A stretch of 64,000 nucleotides of DNA. Source: Lumbricus terrestris. Its lineage: Eukaryota > Annelida > Clitellata > Crassiclitellata > Lumbricidae. Both the position numbers and the translations under genes were made by a program. The notes beneath the pieces are model-generated. The model was not told where the DNA came from and did not search any database. It saw nothing but the letters and a program-made list of their open reading frames with translations. The stretch is taken from the NCBI GenBank assembly GCA_949752735.1, contig OX457050.1, positions 43,899,284 to 43,963,283 of the forward strand, written 5' to 3'. Positions 34,700 to 45,398 of this stretch are shown here, one piece after another; position 1 is the first letter of the stretch; the number at the start of each line of letters is the position of its first letter.

Positions 34700-36526
34700 C
34701 GTAATCGTAATCGTAATCTCGAAACTTCTACAGCGCCCACAAAAGCCAAGTCGCGGGAACCAGCTTATTCACAGGCGCTCAATCAGAACAAAATCGATAG
34801 GCAGCGGGTCAAGTCCGGAGAGTCAGGCAGGCAGATAGAAGGACGGCTAAGGTGGGTGATGTTTAGAATTGAAATGGCGAGGGATGTGATGAGAAGAGGA
34901 AGAATCAGGATAGGATTTGTAAAAGAGCAATGTTTTCAGTTTTGAGTGAAAGACCTGTGGGGAGACAGCGAGAGGTGGAGTCTTGGTGAGTTCGTATGAT
35001 GGGTCGGAAGTTTGCCGAAGTGCTGGCGGAAGTTTGTTCCAGAGAGGTGGAACGGCAATGGCTATGGAGCGGTTTGCAAATTTCAGTGAGGAAGTGACGG
35101 GAGGGCGAAGCAGTGTAATGGAGGATGAGGAGCGTGTTGAACGAGGTGGCTGGATGGTGAACAACTGACGAAGGTAGAACGGCTGGGATGATTGAAGTGT
35201 ATTGTAAGTGAGTGAGAGGACTTTGTATTCAATGCGTTCAGGTATCTTGAGCCAGTGAAGCGATTTCAGGACAGGAGTGATGTGGTGACGTTTGGGGGTT
35301 TTCGTCACTGCACGGGCGAGGGCATTCTGGATAGCTTGGAGGCGGTTAATTTGAGTTGTATCAATGTTTAGGAAGAGAGAGTTGCAGTAATCAAGTTTCG
35401 CATGAACTATGGATGTGGCTATTGTGGATGCAGTTTTAAAGTCGAGCAAAGGTCGGATTCTGCGGAGATCTCGTATGTGCATGAAACAAGTGCGGGAAAG
35501 TTGGGTTATGTGGTCGGAGAAGCTAAGATGCTGGTCAAAGATTACACCTAGGTTTCGGACAGGAGAATTTGCGGAGAAAGTGTGGTTGGAAGAAGGGTCA
35601 TTGTTGAAGGAAATAGAGGGATCAGGAATTTTCTTGAGTTGTTCTCTGAGGCCAATTAGTATAAATTCTGTCTTGGAGGGGTTAAGGCAGAGGAGATTTG
35701 AGGTCATCCAAGAGGTGATTTGGGTGACCACGGAGAGAAGATTGTCTATGGAGTCAGAGAAGCTGCTTGGAGAGAAAGAGATGAATAGTTGGGTGTCGTC
35801 AGCATATAGATGATGGTCGACTGTGGATGCTTTTATGAGTGAACTGAGTGGAGTGGTGTAGAGGATGAACAAGAGGGGCCCGAGGACAGAACCTTGCGGA
35901 ACACCACAGGTGAGAGGGCATGATTGAGATGAAGTTTCAGGTGTTTTGACTGAGAAAGAACGTGATGAGAGATAAGACTGAATCCAAAGGAGAGCAGTGT
36001 CAGTAAAGCCAAAGTAGGAAGACAGTCTTTGGAGAAGTATGTTATGGTCGATGGTGTCAAAGGCTGCAGAAACATCAAGGAGGCAAAGGCAGGAGACTTG
36101 TTGATGAGAGATGGCAGAGACAAGTTTATTGTAGAGCGAAGTGAGAAGTGTTTCGGTGGAGTGCTTTTTAGTAAAGCCGGACTGGTTTGGGTTGAGGAGT
36201 GAATTTGAAGTCAAGTAGTCATTGATGCGAGAGAGTACAACACGTTCTGTTAGTTTAGAGATGAATGACAGGTTGGAAACAGGTCGATAATTAGAAAGGA
36301 TTTCCTTATCAAGTGATGGTTTTTTTAGAAGAGGAGTTACCAAAGAATGTTTGAAGAGGAGGGGAAAGTTGCCAGTGGATAAGGAGAGGTTGATTATTTT
36401 TGTGATGATGGGGACAATGATAGATGCGCACTCTTTCAGTAGGGAGGTAGGTATAGGGTCGAGTTCGCACTGCTTGTTTGGGAGAGATTGCAATAAATTG
36501 GACACTTCAGACTCTGATGTTGGGTT
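34700..36526 (-). mobile_element. 5'-truncated CR1/L2-like LINE with intact RT frame
   Basis: The minus-strand frame to 34847 has about 560 residues without a stop. RT order: ELDPIPTSLLKEC, NYRPVSNLSFISKLTER, CLCLLDVSAAFDTIDH, GVPQGSVLGPLLFIL, the catalytic LYADDTQLFI, CLNPSKTEFILIG, VRNLGVIFDQHLSFSDH, AIQNALARAVTKTPK and VPPLWNKLPPALR. The endonuclease is missing. The 3' end carries AGCGCCTGTGAATAAGCTGG, then (ATTACG)n. AAAT flanks both sides (34696-34699, 36527-36530), and the sibling piggyBac copy has the empty site at 50742-50745. Confidence 0.9.
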
Positions 36527-36838
36527 AAATAATGGGTATTGCATGTGCCCAATGTTCCACAAGTGGAACATGACTTCAAAACCATATTATGACAAAACTG
36601 CAGCAACAAATTCAAAACTGAAGCTATATTTCGTGTTCTGGCATGGGATTTTACCTTAAATTGTGTTTGAGATCCAAAAAAAGTTGGGCATTAATGGGTT
36701 AATTGATATTTCGATAGAGACTAGGTACATCTTGAAAGTCACAAATATTAAATAAATTTGCACAAACAGATTTTGCGCAGTGTACAGTCAAAGTGGGCTT
36801 GGGGTCATTTTTGACCCCACTGGTACTCGCAGGGTTAA

Positions 36839-37069
36839 TTACTTTGTTCATTCATGTTCATAACAGATTTGCTACAGGCCTGCTGTCATAGGTCATAGTT
36901 GGTCATAGGGGTTTGTTGGTCACCCCCTTCCAACGTCTCAATTGCTTGTATGACCTTCTTACTGTCTAGCACAACTCGTTGCCAACGTTAAATTCTAACC
37001 ATTATCTATTCTATGCTGGAGGTCAAAGACACTTGTGTTGTTGACGAGAAAATTTTACCGCTGAAACCG

Positions 37070-37111
<42 letters not shown>

Positions 37112-37218
37112 ATCTTTTATTCACCAAATGATGGTAGCACAATTAATAAGATAACAAAGAAATACAGCATTCACAGGAAAGTATATCTGCCTGCATAGCC
37201 CTAAAGACAGAAAACAGA
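36839..37218. other. Spacer with GGGGTTTGTTGGTC scrap and (TA)n
   Basis: A CATAGGGGTTTGTTGGTCAC string at 36905-36925 matches the terminal repeat of the element at 39991. (TA)n runs 37073-37109. No gene. Confidence 0.6.
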
Positions 37219-38151
37219 CTAAGTTTCCTTATTATAACAGTATGCATGCAACGATATCCATAGCTGCATAGGACTGTGGGTTTCGTCGCCCCGTGGTTCT
37301 TGCGCTTCCGATCGGGCGCTATCGGGAAGTAGCCCCCTTGCCCCATGCTCCAATATTTCCCGATCCCCCGACCTTCCGCTCAGAGCCAGGAACGATTGGG
37401 CCAAGTTGAAACCCGGTGTAGTCTGCGGGGAGGCCAACGGGCGTGCTAATTCCGGTTGTTTGAGTACCCCCCCGGGTCTTACGTTACGGCCCCCTCCTTC
37501 CATCTCCCTACTCCCTTCCCCATCTAGGGTGGAGTAACCGGCCTGGGAGGGGAACCCCAGTCTATCCAGATGTAGGTAGTCGGGCCTAGGTTTTCCCATC
37601 AACCTGGCGCTCCGTCTATTGTCTGGCATAGGACCTGCGCTGGCTCCCTCTTCTTCATCTTGACGAGATCGGCCTAAGTGTGGCGCGGAAGAGCAGTGCT
37701 CTACTATGGTATTTGCTTCACCACCTGGGTCCGTCTGCTCACCTCGGTCCTGCCGGCTTTCCCTCACTTCCTCTACCGCCCAACTCATCTCAGTTCTGCG
37801 GTCTTCTAGTTCGGCGCTCAATCTCGCCCATCGGTCCCGAACATCATCTTGTTCTGCGAATACGACTTCCATGTCATTTGCCATCTCCATAATCCTTCCT
37901 TCTATCTGTCTCTGTCGTCCCTCAATCTGTCTCACACTATCATCGATCTGTCTGACTCTCCCATCCAACTGTCTCTGTCTATCGTCAATACTTCTCGTTC
38001 TATTGTCCACTGTCGCCAGTGTTTGGCTCATGCGTGACAGCATCGCCATCAATCCTGCGTCAGTCTCAGTCGGTCGTTGTCCTCCTTCTTCTCTTCCTTC
38101 CATGTCTAACTCAATCTCCTCTCCGTCGTCAGTCACAGAAACTTTAGACAT
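37219..38151 (-). CDS. Gag-like coiled-coil protein of an LTR retrotransposon (fragment)
   Basis: About 310 residues from the ATG at 38151 (MSKVSVTDDGEEIELDMEG). The centre has a heptad-like series (RQRQLDGR, VRQIDDS, VRQIEGR, QRQIEGR), then a long charged coiled coil and a proline/glycine-rich basic tail (SARLMGKPRPDY). No zinc knuckle, protease or RT follows. The upstream segment 38340-39000 looks like an LTR plus leader, so this is most simply the start of gag in a truncated element. It could instead be a host coiled-coil exon. The frame is intact, which suggests limited age. Confidence 0.5.
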   Translation of the reverse strand: MSKVSVTDDGEEIELDMEGREEGGQRPTETDAGLMAMLSRMSQTLATVDNRTRSIDDRQRQLDGRVRQIDDSVRQIEGRQRQIEGRIMEMANDMEVVFAEQDDVRDRWARLSAELEDRRTEMSWAVEEVRESRQDRGEQTDPGGEANTIVEHCSSAPHLGRSRQDEEEGASAGPMPDNRRSARLMGKPRPDYLHLDRLGFPSQAGYSTLDGEGSREMEGGGRNVRPGGVLKQPELARPLASPQTTPGFNLAQSFLALSGRSGDREILEHGARGLLPDSARSEAQEPRGDETHSPMQLWISLHAYCYNKET

Positions 38152-38339
38152 GACACTTCCAATAGCAAGTGCTATATTATTTATTACAAAATACAAAGCA
38201 AAGTCACAATACAAAATAGCGCAATATAATCCTTAACGGCTAAAAATACATTCACTCCACATGCGTTCGTCTCTATAACTAAAGGCAACAGCTGTGAAAG
38301 GAAATTTCTAGCATGGGTTTTTCCCTTGCTAATCAAACT

Positions 38340-39000
38340 TTAAAAGGCTGTAGGTCTAGTTCATAACATACCAGTCGAGCTCGTAGTTTACTGTCTTCCA
38401 CGATCTCGATCTCAACGTTCTCCTCCTCTGATTGAATTACTGAATAATCCTGCGTCCTTTTCCTTTCTTCCGCCGACAATGTACTTTGAATCCTTGTTGT
38501 CGTCGACGTAATCTCAGTTCCTTCCTTTCGTTTCCTCTTCGTCGTGTTTACTCAACCGCTTCGTTCGGCTGAATATCTCTCTCGTCAGTCCTCTTCACTT
38601 CGATTCTCGCACTGATCCGTTTAACGTCGTTCCGATAACTGTATCCAAGAAGACGGGCTTCGTTTCGCATACTTTTTGACGGACAATCCCACGTCAATCT
38701 AATTCTTTCACTTCACACTTCACGAGCGAACATCAGTAACCACAGCGATGAGAACGAACAAGCCCTGATTGCTTGCGCTCGTCCCTTTTAAACACTTTCC
38801 ATGCTGAGCTAAGCAGAAATTCAGCATTTGCACGGTCTCTCTCTCTTTGACTCCTTGCCTCTGTTTCTTGTACGTGCCGCAGTCCTGCTCTGTCTGTCAC
38901 GCCACCACGTCTAGAAATCGCTGATGCAGCGGGTCTTGGTACAACCTCGTCAGCATGGTCTACATAATCAGTTGCCTTCCTTACCACATAACCCTACACA
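38340..39000 (-). other. Probable 5' LTR and leader of the retrotransposon fragment
   Basis: On the minus strand it starts near 38993 with GTTATGTGGTAAGGAAGGCA, holds a TTTAAAAG box (about 38790) ahead of a GC-richer segment, and runs into the leader of the gag-like frame. I see no second LTR in the window, so the ends cannot be proved. Confidence 0.4.
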
Positions 39001-39182
39001 CATACATACTCATACACACATAGTTAACGATAATCACTATTAAAAGGCGCTATATCAAGTGCAATCTTATAGAGACGCACAGGACTTCTAGGTTGACCTA
39101 AACCATGTATCAAATGTACATTCCCAGACAGTGGTGTACACGACAAGAATATATATACTGAAAATAATAAGCGCTCAAACAC

Positions 39183-39836
39183 TTAAGGCGTGTAAGAGAA
39201 GCATGATGCAAAACTGACAACAACATTGTTGTGTGAACGGCATTTCTGCATAAAACGCAATCTTCTGGATAACCAGCAGTCTGTAATATTAATTTCATGC
39301 ATGAAGTGCAGTACAGATTCAACACTACTATGGGAGACTTTAAAAATTTTACATACTGCAGAGCTGTAAGTGTACTCTAAAGAGTTCAGTTCACTTTTGG
39401 TAGGGCTCACAGCTTCCATTCCATAAAGGAGAAACGGTTTACAGTGGGCAGCTACCAAATGCAACAAAACTGGTTCACTGAATTTGTAGCATTTGCTATA
39501 CAATGAATTAAATGACCTGTAAAACTTCACACGCATTTCATGCAGACTAATTTTAAATGACTTGGCTGCAGTCAGAAAACAGCCCAAATATTTTAATTTG
39601 TTAACAAAACTGATTTCTACTCCATTGACCGTAATGCACTTACATGTATTACGGAACCGTGTTCCAATCCTTATAACTTGGGATTTGGCTACATTAAGTT
39701 TCATGTCAATACCTTTTAACTCGGCAAAGCAAATATCAACCATTGATTGGAGGTCACACAGCGATGCTGAAATTAATATGAGATCATCTGCGTACATGAC
39801 ACATCCCAAGTAAGTAAGAAATATTTCGGAGCGCAA
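39183..39836 (-). pseudogene. Non-LTR retrotransposon RT fragment
   Basis: About 215 residues starting just before the catalytic box (VMYADDLILISASLCDLQ), then MKLNVAKSQVIRIGTRF, KYLGCFLTAAKSFK, HCKPFLLYGMEAV and CKIFKVSHSSVESVL. This is the RT palm end and thumb of a LINE (I/Jockey-like layout). The 5' part is missing. The frame has no stops. Confidence 0.8.
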
Positions 39837-39990
39837 ACATTTCTTTCTTGCTGAAAAAATACGCGTGCGATCCCAAATCGGTAATAGTATGCTAGATTTA
39901 GTTTTTTATACTGATTCTAATGCATATAATTTCATTTTGATCGATTGAATCGTTTATTAGATATTTGAACAATACTAAAATCACACCCCA

Positions 39991-41333
39991 CGGGGTTAGT
40001 TGGACAGACTATGCATGGGGTTTGTTGGTCCACCGGGTTTCATTATGGGGTTTGTTGGTCCTTGGGGTTTAGGCCCCTGGGCCTAATTGGTTCTATAAAC
40101 TAGCCTAATGAACCTGCTTTTGTTGAGTTTGGGTTCATATTGGGCCTACAATAATCTGAGCTAGGTAATGTTTGCAGGCTTCAGATTTTACAAAAAAAAG
40201 AAATTACATCAGAAAAAGCAATCTGTTGATTAGGCAGATCTAGAATAGGCGGCGAGACAAGTCAATGATGATTCGAAAAGCGTCCGATATGCCGCAAATC
40301 AGCTATCTATACCACGTACTAGTCTTGCTCGTTACCTTAAGAAACTGAAAGTGGCTCAAGATAGGGGCCAAGATAGGGCTATGGCTGAGACAGGGCTATG
40401 GCTGAGAAAGGGCTATGGCTGAGACTGGCATATGGCTGAGACAGGGCTATGGCTCAGACAGGGCTATGGCTGAGACAGGGCCATGGCTGAGACAGGGCTA
40501 TGGCTGAGACAGGGCTATGGCTGAGAAATGACTATGGCTGAGACAGGGCTATGGCTGAGACAGGGCTATGGCTGAGACAGGCCTATGGCTGAGACAGGGC
40601 TATGGCTGAGAAAGTGCTATGGCTGAGACAGGGCTATGGCTGAGACAGGGCTATGGCTGAGACAGAGCTATGGATGAGACAGGGCTATGGCTGAAACAGG
40701 GCCATGGCTGAGACAGGGCTATGGCTGAGACAGGGCTATGGCTGAGACAGGCCTATGGCTGAGACAGGGCTATGGCTGAGACAGGGCTATAGATGGCTGA
40801 GACAGGGCTATGGCTGAGAGAGGCCTATGGCTAAGACAGGGCTATGGCTGAGACAGGGCTATGGCTGAGACAGGCCTATGACTGAGACAGGGCTATGGCT
40901 TAGACCGGGCTATGGCTGAGAAAGGGCCATGGCTGAGACAGGCCTATGGCTGAGACAGGGCTATGGCTGAGATAGGCCTATGGCTGAGATAGGGCTATGG
41001 CTGAGAAAGGGCTATGGCTGAGACAGGGCTATGGCTGAGACAGGGCTATGGCTGAGACAGGGCTATGGCTGAGAAAGGGCTATGACTGAGACAGGGCTAT
41101 GGCTGAGACAGGTCTATGGCTGAGACAGGGCTATGGCTGAGAAAGGGCTATGGCTGAGAAAGGGCTATGGCCGAGACAGGGCCATGGCTGAGACATGGCT
41201 ATGGCTGAGAAAAGGCTATGGCTGAACCAAAAACTAGGCTATGTGCATGCTAGATAGTTCAATTGCAACAACCTCTATAGATGTCTGTTTCATTAAGACC
41301 AACAAACCCCATACGATGGACCAACAAACCCCG
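39991..41333. mobile_element. Element I with GGGGTTTGTTGGTC ends and a 17-bp minisatellite
   Basis: The left end has CGGGGTTAGTTGGACAGACT and then GGGGTTTGTTGGTCC twice. The right end is the complement (GGACCAACAAACCCCG), also doubled. The organisation mirrors the other fold-back elements: terminal short repeats in inverted orientation around an internal minisatellite. I cannot fix a TSD, so the exact ends may be off by some bases. Confidence 0.65.
40350..41225 (+). repeat. 17-bp minisatellite GCTATGGCTGAGACAGG
   Basis: About 50 tandem copies with point variants (GAAAGG, CCATGG, GGCCTATGG). The period is 17 bp with no spacers. No function is evident. Confidence 0.95.
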
Positions 41334-42408
41334 CAAATACTGTACAGCAGTTCCAACGTAATGTGACACACCTTCTATGAACAGAACGTAATTAAGCAAA
41401 TGTCCAAAAACAAACAAAAACAACAGAATTGTACAAAATCGTTACAGGTCTTGATAACAATTAAGCTACTTGTAGGCTTCAAGCAACTTGGCATTTTCAC
41501 TATTGTTCAAATCGCACAACTACATTACTACAAATCAGTGAATTCATGCACCATTAGGCCTACCAGTTCACTACATTGCCTTGTGTGCAGAATAATTAAA
41601 TATTCTAATTTACTAAATAATTCTAATCTACTATCTGATATCTATTCTTATTGCTCAAGAAACCAGAACAAATTCTACGAAATTTGTAATTCTCTATTCA
41701 CTTATATTACTAAAAAAACTAGTTCAGAAAGCAACTAAATTAATCACATCAATGCTAATGGATAATCACTCATTAAAATGGCTGGAAGTCTTAAAACCTT
41801 CAATAATCAGGAATTTGCAACTTTCTGTCTCCTTTATACATTCTTACTGGTGCTTGAATAAAATTCTCGCTAAATAAAAGTCAGATTGATAAAAAAAACT
41901 ATTTTGTTTAAATGGAAGCTGGATAGATGAAAGTATTGTTGCTCAAGTGAAAACGGGATTGATGAAATATTCTTGCTTAAATTAGAGCTGGATTATTGGA
42001 AATTTATGTTCTTGTTTAAATTGGAATTGGATTGATGACAAATAATTGTTATCTAAATGAAAGTTGGATTGATAAAATATTGAATTGTTGCTATTTAAAT
42101 TGAAGCAAACTGATTAAACGAATATTTGCCCAAATGGAAGCTGGACTGATTCAGCATGCAATTGTTGCTATTTAAATAGAAGTTGGATTGATGTACCGCG
42201 TTTCATCAATAAACTACAGAAATAGGCTATATGCACATGAAAAGGTCCGGAGTTTTGCCATAGGCTAAATCTGTGAAGAGTCGTCCTGGAGTTTAATGCC
42301 TGTCCTATTTTGGCACAGGAGCAGCACATCTCATTTACATAAAATCATGACTAAGTGTCTCCGTCATTCATCAATCGTCAACTACGTTTATTTATTGAGG
42401 ATTACAAA
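41334..42408. other. Spacer with degenerate core repeats
   Basis: An open frame at 41400-41738 (112 codons, rich in N, S and I) has no recognisable domain and sits in AT-rich DNA. From about 41905 to 42195 worn reverse-complement copies of the GAARTRGAAGCTGGAT core repeat at 40-55 bp spacing. TTTATT at 42387-42396 is a minus-strand AATAAA signal for the ZNF gene next to it. Confidence 0.55.
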
Positions 42409-43569
42409 TCAGCAAAGGTTCGGAAATAATTCGTCAGGTGGAGAAAAGCGATGACACGAACAATGCTCTAGAAATTCCTTCTGAATTTCAAACATTTCGT
42501 CGCATAAACCGCATCCAAACGATTTTTCCACAATGGATTTTGAATCCTTAGGTGATTTGATTTTGTTAATGAAAACACATTCATCCATACGACTTTTTGG
42601 AAGTGGATTTGTTATTTCATTGCATTCGTGAAGCATAATTCTTGACAGACATTCAAGTGGTTTATCATTAGATTCCTTTTCGGGCTTATCATCGTGTGAC
42701 TGTATTCCTGCATGGAGTTTCAGCTGTGTAGTTGAAGAACTTCCCTCACTATTAGGTTTACTGGACATGTGTTGCATCTCATCTTCAGTATGGGTTCTCA
42801 TGTGTGCTTTCAGCTCATCGCCACGACCAAAGGTTTTCTGACATAACTGACATTTGTATGGTTTCTCCCCAGAGTGTATTCTCATGTGTCTTTTCAAGTG
42901 GTGATCAAGAGTAAATAATTTCTGACATAACTGACATTTGAATGGTTTTTCCCCAGTGTGGCTTCTCATGTGATCCATCAGATGATTAACTTGAGTAAAT
43001 GATCTCTGACATAATTCACATTTGTATGGCTTCTCCCCAGTATGGGTTCTCATGTGCAATTTCAGATTACTACCTTCAGCAAATGTTTTCTCACATAACT
43101 CACATTTGTATGGTTTCTCACCAGTATGGTTTCTCATGTGTATTTTCAGGCCACCAGCTTGAGTAAATGATGACTGACATAATTCGCATTTGTATGGCTT
43201 CTCCCCCGTATGTAATCTCATGTGCACTTTCAGGCCACCAACTTGAGTAAATGATGACTGACATAATTCGCATTTGTACGGCTTCTCCCCGGTATGGTAT
43301 CTCATGTGCACTTTCATATAACCACCATGAGTAAATGATGCCTGACATAATTCGCATTTGTATGGCTTCTCCCCCGTATGGGATCTCATGTGCACTTTCA
43401 GATAACCACCATGAGTAAATGATGTCTGACATAATTCGCATTTGTATGGCTTCCCCCCAGTATGGGATCTCATATGGCGTTTCAGGTGATGACCAAGAGT
43501 AAATAATTTCTGACATAACTGACATCTGTATGCTTTTTCTCCAGTATGTGTTTTCATATTCACAGTCAA
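42409..43569 (-). CDS. C2H2 zinc-finger protein, copy 2
   Basis: Nine tandem canonical fingers with TGEKPYKC linkers are followed by a ~70-residue acidic/serine spacer and a separate C-terminal finger ([27 protein letters not shown]). Helix positions are often glycine ([27 protein letters not shown]), and adjacent fingers are near-duplicates, so the array has recently expanded. The first ATG in frame is at 43557. The frame is open a little further upstream with no ATG, so a 5' exon is likely. Two overlapping AATAAA signals lie 13-22 bp past the stop. Nuclear DNA-binding protein; target unknown. Paralogue of 4803-6236. Confidence 0.9.
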   Translation of the reverse strand: MTVNMKTHTGEKAYRCQLCQKLFTLGHHLKRHMRSHTGGKPYKCELCQTSFTHGGYLKVHMRSHTGEKPYKCELCQASFTHGGYMKVHMRYHTGEKPYKCELCQSSFTQVGGLKVHMRLHTGEKPYKCELCQSSFTQAGGLKIHMRNHTGEKPYKCELCEKTFAEGSNLKLHMRTHTGEKPYKCELCQRSFTQVNHLMDHMRSHTGEKPFKCQLCQKLFTLDHHLKRHMRIHSGEKPYKCQLCQKTFGRGDELKAHMRTHTEDEMQHMSSKPNSEGSSSTTQLKLHAGIQSHDDKPEKESNDKPLECLSRIMLHECNEITNPLPKSRMDECVFINKIKSPKDSKSIVEKSFGCGLCDEMFEIQKEFLEHCSCHRFSPPDELFPNLC

Positions 43570-44339
43570 CCAACGTAATTCAGCAATTGTTTTCCAATAT
43601 AACCGGTATATCCACTGCTCTCACTGTAGCTGTCAGATTGTAGGATTTCTCAAGTTATTGATGTTCCTGTTTTTTTTCACAAAAACTGGTTTCCATATAC
43701 TTTAAAAAATTACTTGGTTATACAAACATTCTCAGCATGCTTTGCTTTTTTTGCCTTTCTTCAGCATAGACTAGCATCCATATGAAAAGAAATAACGCTT
43801 AGATTTGTAGATACCTTCTGAATTGGCAGATTCAAGACCAATTGAGGAAACAATAATCGTTTAGGATGAAAAGTTGAAGTCATAAATATGCGTAGATTAG
43901 CACACCACGGTGTTCTCTTTCAGTTGCAGTGTTAACGGACAAAAGAAAGAATTGATAGTTTATAAGCTGTAGATAAGTTGTTGACTCTACTTTTGTCCTT
44001 GATGCAGATCAGTGATTGAAGGCTTGTAACTCAAACGACCATGCCGAAAAGCTGTCACATAAAGCTGTTCACCTTCATGCACTTGCAAACAGAATTTCCA
44101 GCACCTATTAAGATAAAGAACATTTTAGTAAAAGCTGGTCTTAAGACAAAAATTGTTTCATTATTGTTCAAAACTTAAGGCTAATGTGTTTCATCAAGGT
44201 CAGGAATATTTCTATCCCCATAAAGAATGAATAGGTCGCGCATGTATTAATACTAGGCAGAGATTCAGTAGTTAATATGCCAATTATGTTCATGATAAAC
44301 AAATGGCTTCCTTTAAAACTGAACCTGACACCCAAAACA
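43570..44339. other. Upstream region of ZNF copy 2
   Basis: No open gene. Stretches near 44000-44120 and 44160-44280 resemble 7060-7150 and 7200-7330 upstream of ZNF copy 1 in order and phrasing (for example CACCTATTAAGATAAAGAAC versus CATCTATTAAGACAAGGAAC). This supports duplication of the whole locus. Confidence 0.5.
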
Positions 44340-44830
44340 CTTCATCGATTCAGTCCCATTCACCATTCAGGTAAAAACTCATTTTATCCAACCGGATTTT
44401 ACTCGCAGAAACAATGATTTCCAACACTCCAGCTTCTATTTAAGCAACAAATTAGCTTGCTTGATCCGACTTCCATTTATATGAATAATTATTTTCATCG
44501 GTCGAAATTCCATTTTAAATTGACCACGTCAATAATTTAGCAACATAAAATACGAAAATAAGTTGTCTTCTTGCTGAAATTCCACCAATCAGGTTTAATG
44601 GTAAAACCGTATTTTTAATAGGTCAATTATTTTGCATTGTCTATTTCAACTGGAAGCTGCATCATTTAAAATATAGTTGTTTGCCTGAATGGAAGTTACA
44701 CTGATGAAGATAATTCTTTGCTTATGGAGAATCTGGATTAAAGAAACTAAAACCTTGCTTCCTAACAGAGGCTGGATCTATGGAACTAAGCCTTTACTTC
44801 AGTATAGTCTGGATCTATTAAGTCGGTTTT
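44340..44830. repeat. Degenerate core-repeat patch
   Basis: Worn CCAGCTTCTATTTAAGC and GAAGCTGCATCATT-type units, direct at first and reversed from about 44650, so this is again a fold-back arrangement but without clear ends. Confidence 0.55.
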
Positions 44831-44875
44831 TTTGGAATAGAAAAAAGTACTAGGCCTAATAATTTTTTGTTGTTG

Positions 44876-45105
44876 ATAGTTATTGTAATTGTAATTGAAC
44901 ATTTAAACAGCGCCGCTCACAGATTCAGTGGCGCTCCCGACCCAAGCTAGTGCTCCCCCTAACAAATAATAATTATAGTCTTCAGACGTTTACGAAACAG
45001 GGGAAGAGAAAGGTCAAGAAGCTGAGAACGTAGCTTGTGAGGAAGGCGGTTCCAACGAGTAGGGCCAAGATATGCGAAGCTTCTGGACTGGGCCGTAGCT
45101 CCACT
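44876..45105 (-). pseudogene. CR1-like LINE 3' end, minus strand
   Basis: Complemented, it reads the FA..GP..WN.LP..LR region, CGTCTGAAGACTATAATTAT, then TCGGGAGCGCCACTGAATCT, GCGGCGCTGTTTAAATG and an (ACAATT)n tail. This is the same family as the LINE ending at 28475. Confidence 0.75.
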
Positions 45106-45109
45106 GGTG

Positions 45110-45398
45110 TGCTATGTGAATTTTTATGTGTGATACTTGTTCATCAGAGTGCTGTTTCGCAGGTGGTTATATGAAAGAAAACACTTACTAATTGCTTACT
45201 TACTTTGCTTGTCTGAAGAACTTGCGACTAACGTAGACTCAACTTTAAGCTAGAACCATTCGCCAGTGCTCATCTATTGCAGAATTTAAATCAAAGTTAA
45301 AAACTCATTTGTTTTCATTGTTTTAAAACTAGATTTGTAGTGAAGCGCGCTCTTGTGCAAGACTTGTTTTGTTAAAGCGCGATATAAATGACTAATTG
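45110..45398 (+). pseudogene. LINE 3' end, plus strand
   Basis: It reads a SSIAEFKSKLKTHLFSLF tail and then AGCGCGATATAAATGACTAA, a LINE 3' UTR. Its (TATTG)n tail continues at 46005-46025 after the element at 45399-46001, which inserted at the tail. Confidence 0.7.

Larger units (their letters stand above)
29456..36698. mobile_element. piggyBac-like element 2, copy 1 (with nested insertions)
   Basis: TTAA at 29452-29455 and 36699-36702 bounds ends CCCATTAGTGCC and GGCATTAATGGG. GTTCCACTTGTGGAAC-type palindromes sit near both ends and in the subterminal part. It contains an (ACAT)n tract interrupted by a hAT element (30079-34224) and a LINE (34700-36526). Without these it would be about 1.3 kb, like copy 2 at 49562-50915. 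No transposase of its own is present. Confidence 0.9.
28585..36834. mobile_element. Outer piggyBac-like element (piggyBac-1)
   Basis: The right end is CTGGTACTCGCAGGG followed by TTAA (36835-36838), the piggyBac arrangement of a CCC-type end next to a TTAA target. GAGTACCAGTGGGGTCA recurs at 28619 (plus) and at 29385 and 36805 (minus). The left limit is uncertain, since TTAA at 28585 lacks the expected CCCTGCGAG. A transposase relic lies at 28850-29228. A second piggyBac element sits inside at a TTAA (29452). Confidence 0.65.

Noticed and set aside
35409..35813. Plus-strand 134-codon frame (and 34983-35168)
   Set aside because: Antisense shadow of the minus-strand LINE reverse transcriptase, which has strong RT motifs.
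40350..41225. CRISPR-like regular array
   Set aside because: Contiguous 17-bp units without spacers in a eukaryotic transposon context; a plain minisatellite.
41400..41738. 112-codon plus-strand gene
   Set aside because: AT-rich, no domain, no relatives recognised; best treated as chance.
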